Origin: Microlunatus elymi
Lineage (GTDB): Bacteria; Actinomycetota; Actinomycetes; Propionibacteriales; Propionibacteriaceae
Reading direction: 5' to 3'
DNA length: 64,000 nt
NCBI RefSeq assembly: GCF_007362775.1
Contig: NZ_CP041692.1
Location: forward strand, 3,596,001-3,660,000
The translations under genes and the position numbers were made by a program. The notes below the pieces were generated by a model. The model was not told the DNA's origin, made no database searches, and worked only from the letters and a program-made list of their open reading frames with translations. This document shows, piece by piece, positions 16,647 through 25,376 of this stretch. Within the stretch, counting starts at the first letter, position 1. Each line of letters opens with the position of its first letter.

Positions 16647-18989
16647 TCAGTCGCGGGCCATCGCGGCCCGCAGGTGCGCTTCGACGTCGACGTAGGCGTC
16701 GTCGGCGATGTCGAAGACGACCTTGTGGATGGTGCCGCCGGTGAAGTCGAACCGATCACCGGCGTAGGCGCTGGACACCGAGTCGCCGCTGTCGTAGCCG
16801 ATGCACAGACCCTCGCCGCAGAGCGAGAAGTGCCCCAGCACCGTACGGATCTGCTGTTCGCCGACCTGTTGATCGTCGATGTAGAGCCGCAGCGGACCGG
16901 TGCCTTCGCGGAATTGGCCGGTGCCCTCCTTGACGAACTCGACCCCCAGGATGTGCCGGCCCGATGTCGGCACCGGCGCCGAGATCCGATCCTCCGGCGG
17001 GATGCCGAGAAAGTTGTAGGCGTAGCTGAGCTGCCCGTCCTTGATGAACAACGCGTGACCGCCGAACCGAGACCCATGGGCGAAGATCACACCTTGGCTG
17101 TCCGGCTCAAGATCAACATCGGCGAACACCTTGTACGAGACTCCGTGCACGTTGGCCGCGGACCGCTCCGGGATCTCCGACGTGCCCGGGTAGTAGACGT
17201 ACTGACCGCTCGGCGGCACCGGGACGTGGAACTCCATCTTCATGAAGGTCTCGAAGTCCTTCGGGTTGCCGATGATCTGCAGGTCATTCAGCGGCAGGAC
17301 GTTGTTGGCTTCGGCCTCCGCCATCCACCGTGCCTTGAGTTCCGCGACCTTCTCCGGATGATCCTGAGCAAGATCATCAGCCTCGGACCGATCGACATCG
17401 GTGTGGAACAACTGCCACTTGTCCTTGTCGTATCCGCTCATGCCGCTGACCGGGCCGTGCTCGGTGACCGCCTTCCAGCCGTCGTGCCAGATGCCACGAT
17501 TGCCGAACATCTCGTAGTACTGCGTCTTCTTCGCGGTCGGCGCGTCCGCATCATCGAACGAGTAGGCCATCGAGACACCCGACAGCGGCGTCTGCTCGAT
17601 CCCCTCGAACACGTCCGGGAATTCCACCCCGCAGGCCTCGTAGATCGTCGGCACGATGTCGGTCGAGTGGTGGTACTGATGCCGTACCTCGCCCTTGGCC
17701 TTGATCCCGGCCGGCCAGTGGATCACCAGCGGATCGCAGATGCCACCCTGATAGACGTATCGCTTGAACATCCGGTACGGGGTGGTGAAAGCGGCCGCCC
17801 AACCCGTCGGATAGTGGTTGTAGGTGTCCGGTGAGCCGAGCTTGTCCACCATCGACAGGTTCTGCTCAAGATCATCGGGATAGCCGCCGAAGATCTTGCC
17901 CTCGTTGACCGAACCGTTCGGACTGCCCTCGCCGGAGGCGCCGTTGTCGGCGCAGTAGAAGATGATCGTGTTCTCCAACTGGCCGGATTCCTCCAGGTAG
18001 TCGACGATCCTGCCGACCTGGGCGTCGGTGTATTCGCTGAAACCGGCGTACACCTCGGCCATCCGGCAGAACATCGCCCGTTCCTTCTCGTTCAGCTCCC
18101 CCCAGGGCCGCACGTAGTCGGTCTGGGTGTAGGTGCCGTCCGACATCGGATTCAGCGGGGTGAGCTCGGTGCCCTCGGGGAGGATGCCGCGCTCGATCAT
18201 CCGCGGCAGCACCCACTCCCGGTAGGCCTCGTAGCCGTCGTCGAAGGCACCCTTGTACTTGTCGATGTACTCCTGCGGCGCATGATGCGGAGCGTGGTTG
18301 GCGCCCGGGCAGAACCAGAGATACCAGGGCTTGTCCGGCTCGGTCTGCTTGGAGTCGCGGATCATCCGCAACGCCTGATCGGCCAGATCCTTGGACAGGT
18401 GATAGCCGTCCTCGGGCCCGTACGGCTGATCGATGTAGCGGTTGCCCTCGGCCAGCGACGGATACCAGTTGTTCGTCTCACCGCCGATGAACCCGTAGAA
18501 CTGGTCGTAGCCCATGCCCAGCGGCCAGCGCTTCTTGGACGCGCCCATCGTCCACTCGTCGATCGGCACGTTGTGATTCTTGCCCACCCAGAAGGTCGAC
18601 CAGCCGGCCTCCCGCAGCACGTTGGCCATGGTCGCGTTGGACGGCGGTATGTGTGAGCTGTAGCCCGCGAACCCGGTCGAGGACTCCGAGATCGAAGCGA
18701 ACCCGTTCATATGGTGATTGCGGCCGGTCAGAAAGGTCGAGCGGGTCGGGGAACACAACGCGGTGGTGTGCCACTGGCTGTAGGTCAGCCCGCCGGCAGC
18801 CAGCCGGTCCATCGTCGGCATGTTGATCCGCCCGCCGTACGGGGACCAGGCGGCCTGGCCGGTGTCGTCGTACAGGACGACCAGGACATTGGGTGCGCCG
18901 GTCGGTGCCTTGTCCGGCAGGAATGCGTCCCAGTCGCCCTGCGAATCGCGGACATCCAGTTCGACCTTGCCCTGAAACTCTCGTGCCAT
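16647..18989 (-). CDS. type I sulfatase (arylsulfatase, AtsD-like)
   Basis: The 780-residue cytoplasmic-type sulfatase hydrolyses sulfate esters. I start it at the ATG giving MAREFQGKVEL, which has GGAG upstream and matches mycobacterial AtsD-like proteins; a longer frame to 19094 has no such support. The formylglycine motif CSPTRSTFLTGR is at about residues 79-90, so activity needs formylglycine-generating enzyme, which is not in the window. NVLVVLYDDTG supplies metal-binding aspartates and WFCPGANHAPHHAP and YCADNGASGEGSPNGS are further active-site blocks. A C-terminal beta-rich domain (about 600-775) follows. No signal peptide is visible. It follows the beta-glucuronidase gene, consistent with use of sulfated uronic-acid sugars. 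Confidence 0.93.
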   Translation of the reverse strand: MAREFQGKVELDVRDSQGDWDAFLPDKAPTGAPNVLVVLYDDTGQAAWSPYGGRINMPTMDRLAAGGLTYSQWHTTALCSPTRSTFLTGRNHHMNGFASISESSTGFAGYSSHIPPSNATMANVLREAGWSTFWVGKNHNVPIDEWTMGASKKRWPLGMGYDQFYGFIGGETNNWYPSLAEGNRYIDQPYGPEDGYHLSKDLADQALRMIRDSKQTEPDKPWYLWFCPGANHAPHHAPQEYIDKYKGAFDDGYEAYREWVLPRMIERGILPEGTELTPLNPMSDGTYTQTDYVRPWGELNEKERAMFCRMAEVYAGFSEYTDAQVGRIVDYLEESGQLENTIIFYCADNGASGEGSPNGSVNEGKIFGGYPDDLEQNLSMVDKLGSPDTYNHYPTGWAAAFTTPYRMFKRYVYQGGICDPLVIHWPAGIKAKGEVRHQYHHSTDIVPTIYEACGVEFPDVFEGIEQTPLSGVSMAYSFDDADAPTAKKTQYYEMFGNRGIWHDGWKAVTEHGPVSGMSGYDKDKWQLFHTDVDRSEADDLAQDHPEKVAELKARWMAEAEANNVLPLNDLQIIGNPKDFETFMKMEFHVPVPPSGQYVYYPGTSEIPERSAANVHGVSYKVFADVDLEPDSQGVIFAHGSRFGGHALFIKDGQLSYAYNFLGIPPEDRISAPVPTSGRHILGVEFVKEGTGQFREGTGPLRLYIDDQQVGEQQIRTVLGHFSLCGEGLCIGYDSGDSVSSAYAGDRFDFTGGTIHKVVFDIADDAYVDVEAHLRAAMARD

Positions 18990-19098
18990 GCGGAGACTCC
19001 GATCGACAGGGGGCAGCCATGCCCGCAGCAGGTGGGGAGAGCCGGCATGTGCTGCAACGTTGTTGATCACCACCAAACGCAAGCCGACCCCCACCCAG

Positions 19099-19119
19099 GA
19101 TCACCCGACTCGGGTGATC
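19099..19119. promoter_or_regulatory. perfect 21-bp palindrome between uidA and the sulfatase gene
   Basis: GATCACCCGA and TCGGGTGATC flank one central base. A one-base centre is more like a protein-binding operator than an RNA terminator. It lies 110 bases before the sulfatase start. Confidence 0.6.
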
Positions 19120-19153
19120 TTGCGTTCGGGCCTTTGGTCCTCGAGGCCGCGAT

Positions 19154-20965
19154 TCAGTCTGCCGGCGCCTCGACCTGCGCGTCCGCCGCTTTCCGGTCCA
19201 GCCAACGCCGACGCAACCAGTGCGCCGCCAGCTTGGGCTCACGATCTCGAGTGAAGACGCCCTTGCGGTTGCCGCCGACCCGGATGATCCCTGCCGTGGT
19301 GGCGAAGTCGGCCAGATTCCACACCTGCTCCCCCACCACCGCATCGATTCCGTCGAAGACCCGAGAGTTCATCTCCAGATACTGCTGCTGATACTCCTCG
19401 CTCCACGGCTGGGCGATCAGCTGATGCATGCCGTCGAGGGTGTCGGCGCCGTACTCGGTGATGATGATCGGTTTGCCGTCGCCTGCCCAACCGTTGAGCT
19501 CGGCGGTCCAGGCCTGTTCGGCCGCCGCCAGATCTCCGGTGAAGGCATACCACCCGTAGTAGCGGTTCAGCATGATCACGTCGGCGAATTGAGCCAGCCG
19601 GCAGTCGCCGTGCCGGGCCAGCATCATGTTGACGAAGCCGACCGGCCGGGTCGGATCGGCCTTGCGGGCTTCGGCAAACAGCGGCTCGAAGTAGTGCACC
19701 GACTCCTCGGTGTGGGACTCCGGCTCGTTGGCGATCGACCACAGCACCACGCTGGGATGGTTGCGGTCCCGGTTGATCAATTCGCGGATGACCTGAGCGT
19801 GATTGGCCTGCGTCTTCTCGTTCACGGTCTCGGCCGAGAAGGTCGGATAGCCCTGGCTGCCGAACAGCCCGCCGCCGATGCCGAGATTCAGCCCGACCGC
19901 AGGGGTCTCGTCGATCACCACCAGGCCGGTCCGGTCGGCGTGCTCCATGAACTCCTCGGAGTAGGGATAGTGCGAGGTCCGGATCGAATTCGCGCCGATC
20001 CATTCCAGGCAAGCGAAATCCCGCAGCATCAAGGCGTCGTTGTGCTGTTTGCCGACGATGGCGTGATCCTCGTGCATGCCGAAGCCGGTGAAGTAGAACG
20101 GCTCGCCGTTGATCAGGAACTGGGTGCCGCGGACCTCTACCGTCCGGACTCCGACCGGCAGCCGGTACTCGTCCAGGAGTTGATCTCGGTCGGTCAGCCG
20201 GATCGTCAACTCGTACAGGTATCCGCGGCCGGGTTGCCAGAGCTCGACCGCCGGCACCCGGAGCTGTGCCTGGCTGCCCTGACCGCTCGCCACCTCCTGC
20301 CCGTCGGCGTCGGACAGCACCAGCGCGGTTCGTAGCTCGTCTGCCTCGCTCGTCGTGGTGCGGACGTCGACCAGGCCGGTGTCAGCGTCCAGACCGATGA
20401 CCACCAGCACGTCCTCGATGCGTGCCTTCGGGGTTGCCGTCAGCCAGACCGAGCGATGCAGTCCGGCGTAGTTGTAGAAGTCGTGGAAGTACCGCTGCCG
20501 CGGGCCGGTCGGCCCGTCCTCGACGACGCCGGGCGGGATCGATGCGAAGGTCAGCGTGTTGTTGACCTTGATCACCAGCCGGCACTCCTGGCCGGGCTCG
20601 ACGGCGTCGGTGAGGTCGAGTTCGAACGGCAGATAGCCGCCCTCGTGCGATCCGATCTCGTGCCCGTTCAGCCAGACCGTCGCCCGGTGGGTGGCCGACT
20701 CGACGTAGAGGCTGATCCGCTGGTCCTGCCAGCCGCGCGGGATCCGGACCGTGGTCGCGTACCAGAGATCGCCGAAGAACTCCCGATCTCCCGGGTCCAG
20801 CACCAATTCGTTGTACGAGGCCGGCACGGCCATCGCCCGGGCTTCCGGCAGCGCGCCGTCCTGCCATCCTTGTTCGACACCGACTCCGTCGCGATCAATA
20901 CGGAAGTCCCACAAACCGTCGAGCCGCTTACGCTCTCGAGTCGCCGTGTCCTGTGGCCTCAACAT
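19154..20965 (-). CDS. uidA: beta-glucuronidase (GH2)
   Basis: The 603-residue enzyme, the same length as E. coli UidA, releases glucuronic acid from beta-glucuronides. Domain order is sugar-binding jelly roll (1-180), immunoglobulin-like (180-270) and TIM barrel (270-600). The acid/base glutamate is in SIANEPESH and the nucleophile in IIITEYGADT. NRKGVFTRDREPK near the C-terminus is the Asn-Lys motif that recognises the glucuronate carboxylate, which makes glucuronidase much more likely than galactosidase. NRYYGWY is also conserved. The ATG overlaps the stop of a short upstream frame (20959-20994) that has the better ribosome site. Confidence 0.95.
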   Translation of the reverse strand: MLRPQDTATRERKRLDGLWDFRIDRDGVGVEQGWQDGALPEARAMAVPASYNELVLDPGDREFFGDLWYATTVRIPRGWQDQRISLYVESATHRATVWLNGHEIGSHEGGYLPFELDLTDAVEPGQECRLVIKVNNTLTFASIPPGVVEDGPTGPRQRYFHDFYNYAGLHRSVWLTATPKARIEDVLVVIGLDADTGLVDVRTTTSEADELRTALVLSDADGQEVASGQGSQAQLRVPAVELWQPGRGYLYELTIRLTDRDQLLDEYRLPVGVRTVEVRGTQFLINGEPFYFTGFGMHEDHAIVGKQHNDALMLRDFACLEWIGANSIRTSHYPYSEEFMEHADRTGLVVIDETPAVGLNLGIGGGLFGSQGYPTFSAETVNEKTQANHAQVIRELINRDRNHPSVVLWSIANEPESHTEESVHYFEPLFAEARKADPTRPVGFVNMMLARHGDCRLAQFADVIMLNRYYGWYAFTGDLAAAEQAWTAELNGWAGDGKPIIITEYGADTLDGMHQLIAQPWSEEYQQQYLEMNSRVFDGIDAVVGEQVWNLADFATTAGIIRVGGNRKGVFTRDREPKLAAHWLRRRWLDRKAADAQVEAPAD

Positions 20966-20994
20966 GGCGCCCCCGTATGCCCGAACCGTTCCAC
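20959..20994 (-). CDS. putative 11-codon upstream ORF coupled to uidA
   Basis: GTG 20994 follows AAGGAGTTCAGA, nearly the same leader that starts the pectate lyase gene, and encodes 11 residues ending at TGA 20959-20961. Its last codons overlap the uidA ATG (CCATGTTGA), so ribosomes ending here could restart on uidA. It may be a relic of a copied promoter-leader cassette. Confidence 0.4.
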   Translation of the reverse strand: MERFGHTGAPC

Positions 20995-21047
20995 TCTGAA
21001 CTCCTTGATCATCGGTTGCCAGAACAGAATCAGCAGCGCCGATCGGT

Positions 21048-21075
21048 CGTCAAGGGTTGCCGCCGGTTTGCCGTC
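21048..21075 (-). promoter_or_regulatory. promoter with putative operator of uidA
   Basis: On the minus strand TTGACG at 21048-21053 fits a -35 and GATTCT 16 bases on fits a -10. The 28-bp box has direct repeats GGTTGCC and GGTTTGCC about one helical turn apart and is 25/28 identical to the box at 16596-16623. Confidence 0.65.
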
Positions 21076-21555
21076 TCAGGCCGGTGAGCCGGCGAGCGCG
21101 GCCATGATCAACTCGCGATGCCCCATACGCAGGTCGGCCGGCAGTTCGCCGACGGTGAAGAAGCGTGCCTCGGCAACCTCGATCTCGTCCACCCGCGGCA
21201 CCTGGTCGCCGGCCAGTCGGCTGATCACCGCGACCTCCAGCCGCAGCCGGAAGCCGGAGTTGATCTTGTGGATCCTGACATCGGTTATCTGCAAGGAGGT
21301 TTCCTCGGCAACCTCGCGGGCAAACCCCTGCTCGATAGTCTCGCCCCGCTCGAGATAGCCAGAAGGAGTGCCCCAGGGACAATCCTTCCAGAACCGATGC
21401 CGCAGCAGCAGGACTCGATCATGATCGTCGAGCACGACGCCGGTGACGCCGATCATGAAGGTGGCGTGTTTCAGCCACAGGATCCGCCACTGTGCCGGCC
21501 CGTGCAGGCGTTTCCAGGCGCGGGCCGCCAACTCGGCAAGATCACCCTTGATCAT
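21076..21555 (-). CDS. NUDIX hydrolase
   Basis: The 159-residue protein contains a Nudix box at about residues 65-87: GYLERGETIEQGFAREVAEE, with the REVAEE core intact and Ser-Leu where many members have Gly-hydrophobic. The box binds metal for hydrolysis of a nucleoside diphosphate-X compound; the substrate cannot be told. It is 9 bases downstream of ilvE on the same strand and is probably co-transcribed with it. Confidence 0.9.
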   Translation of the reverse strand: MIKGDLAELAARAWKRLHGPAQWRILWLKHATFMIGVTGVVLDDHDRVLLLRHRFWKDCPWGTPSGYLERGETIEQGFAREVAEETSLQITDVRIHKINSGFRLRLEVAVISRLAGDQVPRVDEIEVAEARFFTVGELPADLRMGHRELIMAALAGSPA

Positions 21556-21564
21556 CGAGGTGTT

Positions 21565-22659
21565 TCAGCAGACCTTGTGCATCCAGCCGTGGGTGTCCTC
21601 GACCCGGCCGTACTGGACGTCCAGCAGGGCGCGGCGCAGTTCGTCGGTGTAACGACCGGAGGCGCCGTCGTTCACCACAACTCGCCCTTGTTCGGTGACC
21701 AGCGAGCCGACCGGGTTGATCACCGCCGCCGTACCGCAGGCGAACATCTCGGTGATCTTGCCGGAGCGGATGCCGTCCAGCAGTTCGTCGATGCTGATCC
21801 GGCGCTCGACCGGCTGCAGACCGTGCTCGGAAGCCAGCGTGAGCACCGAATCGCGGGTGACGCCCTCCAGGATGGTTCCCTCCAGCGACGGCGTGATCAA
21901 CTCGCCGTCGCTGGTGACCAGGTAGATGTTCATCCCGCCGAGCTCCTCCACCCAGCGCTTCTCTGCGCCGTCCAGGAAGAGCACCTGGTCGCAACCCTTG
22001 TCGTACGCCTCCTGCTGGGCGATCAGGCTGGAGGCGTAGTTGCCGCCGGTCTTGGCCGCACCGGTGCCGCCGGGTGCGGCGCGCACGTACTGCGACGAGA
22101 CCCAGATGTCCACCGGTTGCACGCCGTGACTGAAGTACGCACCGGCCGGGCCGGCGATGCAGGCGTAGGTGACGGTCTTGGCCGGCCGCACCCCGAGGAA
22201 CGTCTCGGAAGCGAACATGAACGGCCGGATGTAGAGGTTGCTTTCCCCGCCGCCGGGCACCCAGGCCTGATCGGTGACCACCAGGGTTTCGATGCTGGCC
22301 AGGAAATCCTCGTGCGGCAGCACCGGCAGCGCCAGCCGTTCGGCGGACTTGGTGAAGCGGTCCGCGTTCTTGTCCGGGCGGAACAGCCAGATCGAGTCGT
22401 TGGCGTGCCGGTAGGCCTTCAGCCCCTCGAAGATCTCCTGCGCGTAGTGCAGCACCGCCGCCGCCGGATCCAGCTGGAACGGACCGTACGGGCGGACCTG
22501 GCGATCGTGCCAACCCTCCTCCGGGTTCCAAATGGCCACGGCCATGTGATCGGAGAAATGGAGGCCGAATCCCGGATCGGCGAGGATGGCCGCGCGCTCG
22601 GCCTCGCTCTTCGGATGCGGATTGGGCCGGACGTCGAACAGCCTGCTCATGGTTTGCAC
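21565..22659 (-). CDS. ilvE: branched-chain amino-acid aminotransferase
   Basis: IlvE performs the last step of leucine, isoleucine and valine synthesis by transamination from glutamate. The 364-residue protein is a fold-type IV PLP enzyme: the Schiff-base lysine is in GAAKTGGNYASSL, EELGGMNIYLV and PSLEGTILEGVTRDS follow, and FACGTAAVINPVGSL is conserved. GTG 22659 has AGAAAGG about 10 bases upstream; ATG 22650 is an alternative. It is divergent from leuB over a 77-bp gap. Confidence 0.96.
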   Translation of the reverse strand: MQTMSRLFDVRPNPHPKSEAERAAILADPGFGLHFSDHMAVAIWNPEEGWHDRQVRPYGPFQLDPAAAVLHYAQEIFEGLKAYRHANDSIWLFRPDKNADRFTKSAERLALPVLPHEDFLASIETLVVTDQAWVPGGGESNLYIRPFMFASETFLGVRPAKTVTYACIAGPAGAYFSHGVQPVDIWVSSQYVRAAPGGTGAAKTGGNYASSLIAQQEAYDKGCDQVLFLDGAEKRWVEELGGMNIYLVTSDGELITPSLEGTILEGVTRDSVLTLASEHGLQPVERRISIDELLDGIRSGKITEMFACGTAAVINPVGSLVTEQGRVVVNDGASGRYTDELRRALLDVQYGRVEDTHGWMHKVC

Positions 22660-22724
22660 GCTAGCACTGCCTTTCTCTTGGACTGACGGCTGAGATGGGG
22701 CTCTCGTCGCGGACGCGGTCTGGC

Positions 22725-22730
22725 TACGAT
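22725..22730 (+). promoter_or_regulatory. -10 box TACGAT for leuB
   Basis: The box lies 6 bases before GTG 22737, fitting a leaderless leuB transcript, and decides that start over a GTG/ATG farther upstream. Confidence 0.6.
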
Positions 22731-22736
22731 GCGCGG

Positions 22737-23798
22737 GTGACGAGCGAGAACAAGACGAAGAATCTGGCCGTGATCGCCGGTGACGGCATCGGTCCCGAGG
22801 TGGTCGCCGAGGGCATCAAGGTGCTGCAGGCGGTCGCCCCCGGCGCCTTCGAGCTGACCGACTACGACCTCGGCGCCGAGCGTTGGAAGCGGACAGGGGA
22901 GGTGCTCCCGGACTCGGTTCTGGACGAGTTGCGTCAGTCCGACGGCATTCTCTTCGGCGCGGTCGGTGCCGCACCCGGTGACAAGACGATGCCCAGTGGC
23001 ATCCTCGAGCGCGGCCTGATCCTCAAGATCAGATTCGCCTTCGATCACTACGTCAACCTGCGGCCGAGCCGGCTGTTCCCCGGCATTCCCACTCCGCTGG
23101 CCGATTCGGTGATCGCCGGCAAGGAGATCGACTTCGTCGTCGTTCGCGAGGGCACCGAGGGTCTGTACGTCGGCAACGGCGGCGTGGTCCGTGCCGGCAC
23201 GCCGGCCGAGATCGCCACCGAGGTGAGCATCAACACCGCGTACGGGGTGGAGCGGGTCGTTCGCGACGCCTTCGCCCGCGCCTCCCGGCGCCGGAACAAG
23301 ATCACCTTGGTGCACAAGCACAACGTGCTGGTCAACGCCGGTGGGCTGTGGCGCAGGATCTTCGAGTCGGTCGCCCGCGAGTATCCCGATGTCGCCACCG
23401 ACTACCTGCACGTCGACGCCGCCACCATCTTCCTGGCCACCGATCCGGCCCGGTTCGACGTGATCGTCACCGACAACCTGTTCGGCGACATCATCACCGA
23501 CCTGGCCGGTGCGGTCACCGGTGGCATCGGACTGGCCGCCAGCGGCAACATCAACCCGGAGGGCCGCTATCCGTCGATGTTCGAGCCGGTGCACGGTTCT
23601 GCTCCTGACATTGCTGGTAAGGCCATCGCGGATCCGACCGCGACGATCCTGTCGGTCTCGTTGCTGCTGGATCATCTCGGCCTGGCAGACGAGTCCGCCC
23701 GAATCGAAAAGGCAGTGCTGGCCGACATCGCTCACCGCTCCGCTGGTACGTCGCGCAGCACCAGCGAGATCGGCGACGCGATCGCCTCGGCCCTCTGA
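22737..23798 (+). CDS. leuB: 3-isopropylmalate dehydrogenase
   Basis: LeuB oxidatively decarboxylates 3-isopropylmalate with NAD (and 3-methylmalate in the citramalate route). The 353-residue protein begins [15 protein letters not shown], has the substrate-binding RSRLFPGI-like segment [15 protein letters not shown], the KHNVL lysine, and the metal-binding aspartates in [39 protein letters not shown] near the C-terminus binds the cofactor. A longer in-frame start at 22695 exists, but the -10 box 6 bases before GTG 22737 and family alignment favour the shorter form. Confidence 0.96.
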   Translation: MTSENKTKNLAVIAGDGIGPEVVAEGIKVLQAVAPGAFELTDYDLGAERWKRTGEVLPDSVLDELRQSDGILFGAVGAAPGDKTMPSGILERGLILKIRFAFDHYVNLRPSRLFPGIPTPLADSVIAGKEIDFVVVREGTEGLYVGNGGVVRAGTPAEIATEVSINTAYGVERVVRDAFARASRRRNKITLVHKHNVLVNAGGLWRRIFESVAREYPDVATDYLHVDAATIFLATDPARFDVIVTDNLFGDIITDLAGAVTGGIGLAASGNINPEGRYPSMFEPVHGSAPDIAGKAIADPTATILSVSLLLDHLGLADESARIEKAVLADIAHRSAGTSRSTSEIGDAIASAL

Positions 23799-23839
23799 CC
23801 TCGCCCTTTTACTGTCCGTCCCTCGACCGTTGTGATCTT

Positions 23840-23989
23840 GGGGTGGGCGGTCTCTGCGCGCAGACAACCGGTCCGCACAATGCCTGGTTCCCTTATCTGG
23901 TTGGGATCTGATGGCTGATACGGGGCGCGGACGGCATTGTGCGGACGGCCAGGCCCATCCACGTCTTGCGCGCAGAGACCGCCCGCCCC
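23840..23989. repeat. long two-tier inverted repeat
   Basis: The outer arms 23840-23862 and 23967-23989 match at 22 of 23 positions (GGGCGGTCTCTGCGCGCA core). Inside, GTCCGCACAATGCC at 23871-23884 is an exact inverted copy of 23933-23946. The loop is about 48 bases. No coding frame explains it. Confidence 0.85.
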
Positions 23990-24050
23990 AGCCTCGGCAG
24001 ACCAGTCGCCCGCACTCCGTCTGGGGCGCACCTGGGCTCGGACCGCACCC

Positions 24051-24078
24051 AAGGGCCCTGAGCTTGTCGAAGGGCCGG
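24051..24078 (+). repeat. dispersed CTTCGACAAGCTCAGG-type repeat, copy 2
   Basis: The core CCCTGAGCTTGTCGAAGG matches copy 1 in the same orientation. It lies in non-coding sequence. Confidence 0.85.
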
Positions 24079-24370
24079 TAACCCCCGCTGCCTACCGCTC
24101 AGCCGGACGTTGCTGACGTACGCGAATGATCTCGGGGCGGGTCTCGTGGGCTCGCCGGGCGCGGCGGTGCGGGCGCTCGGCTACGGTCCGGCGGGAGGTT
24201 TCGTCCTGCTCGGCCCAACGGTCTGGATACATGTCGTACATGTGCATTCCCGGTTCGAGATCGATGCTGGTGGACGAGATACTAGGACGTCCGAGTATTT
24301 TTCCACCAGATCGTGGGATGACGTTCTCGCATCCTGGACCCTGCCCGTCTGCAATGAAAGACTGACTGTT

Positions 24371-24934
24371 GTGAGTGCACCGCCCGAACTGCCCGAACTC
24401 GTCACCCGAGCGCTGCGGATGTCCCTGCAGCACGGGTACGTGATGGCCTCGCGCAACGAGACCGGGCGGCTGCTGGCGACCCTCGCGGCAACCCGGTCCG
24501 GGACGATGGCCGAGTGCGGCACCGGCTGCGGTGTCGGCGCCGCGTGGCTGCGGGTCGGTGCCCCCAAGGGCACCCGAGTGCTGACCGCGGAGCTCGATCC
24601 CGAACTCGCCCACGGCGTGATGGAGATGTTCGCCGGCGACGACATCGACGTGATGCATGCCGACTGGTCCACGTTGGCCGAGCACGCCCCGTTCTCGTTG
24701 ATCTTCATCGATGCGGAGAGCGCCCGGCACTCTCCGCGGGAGGAGATCATCGACATGCTGGAGACTGGCGGGATGATCGTCCTCGACGACTTCTCCCCCT
24801 CAACCAACTGGCCCCCGATGGAGTCCGGCCGCGTTGATCAACTCCGTCAGGCCTGGCTCACCGACGAACGCTTCACCAGCGTCGACGTGATGGTCGCCCC
24901 CGACACCTCGGTCCTGATCGCCGTCAAGCGCTGA
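24371..24934 (+). CDS. SAM-dependent O-methyltransferase-like protein
   Basis: The 187-residue protein has a class I methyltransferase core: the glycine-rich SAM loop ECGTGCGVGAAWL at about residues 50-62, an acidic end of strand 2 (LTAELDPELA), and the LIFIDAES strand 4. GGMIVLDDFSPS is typical of the caffeoyl-CoA/catechol O-methyltransferase group. The start is chosen at GTG 24371, where the conserved region begins; the frame is open back to 24110 but upstream codons look non-coding. The methyl acceptor is unknown. Confidence 0.82.
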   Translation: MSAPPELPELVTRALRMSLQHGYVMASRNETGRLLATLAATRSGTMAECGTGCGVGAAWLRVGAPKGTRVLTAELDPELAHGVMEMFAGDDIDVMHADWSTLAEHAPFSLIFIDAESARHSPREEIIDMLETGGMIVLDDFSPSTNWPPMESGRVDQLRQAWLTDERFTSVDVMVAPDTSVLIAVKR

Positions 24935-25376
24935 CGCTGCGGCAGGTCCGGCTCGTGCGAGGCGCCTACAGCGGACCGATTCTGCGGGTCAGCACCACAG
25001 CAACGACGGGACTCCAAAACCTTGCGTCGTGCCGGATTTGTCCGAGCACCCGCAGACATGCCCGAGCTTCCGACGATCTGTGCAGGGCGCACACTGTGAC
25101 CTGCAAATCCAAGGAGCTTGGAGCTCGCAGTGGCGATCTATGGGTGCGCAAACTCCTCGGATACGGGAGGTCGGAACGCAATATGACGACCGCACGTCGC
25201 CTGCCGTACCTGACCTCGTCCACCATCCGACCTCGCCACGAGTGAGGAATGGATCCACGCGATGAGATGCAGCATGGGTCTGCGCAGCTCGCACTGACCA
25301 TCGGGCTGACCGGATTCGATATCGGGTCGTGACCGGAAGCGTGCCGAACGCGTCGTGATCATGGCATCCTGCTGCA
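24935..25376. other. 442-bp gap without a supported gene
   Basis: Several frames of 60-110 codons are open on both strands, but none has a recognisable domain, a ribosome site or coding-like third-position bias to my eye. The sequence reads less GC-rich and less codon-regular than its flanks, so it may be decayed DNA. Confidence 0.4.

Larger units (their letters stand above)
23799..24370. other. 572-bp gap with a long inverted repeat and a dispersed repeat
   Basis: I find no supported gene here. The stretch holds the two-tier inverted repeat 23840-23989 and repeat copy 2 at 24051-24078, then about 290 bases leading to the methyltransferase start. The long plus-strand frame from 24110 is most likely open by chance before 24371. 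Confidence 0.6.
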
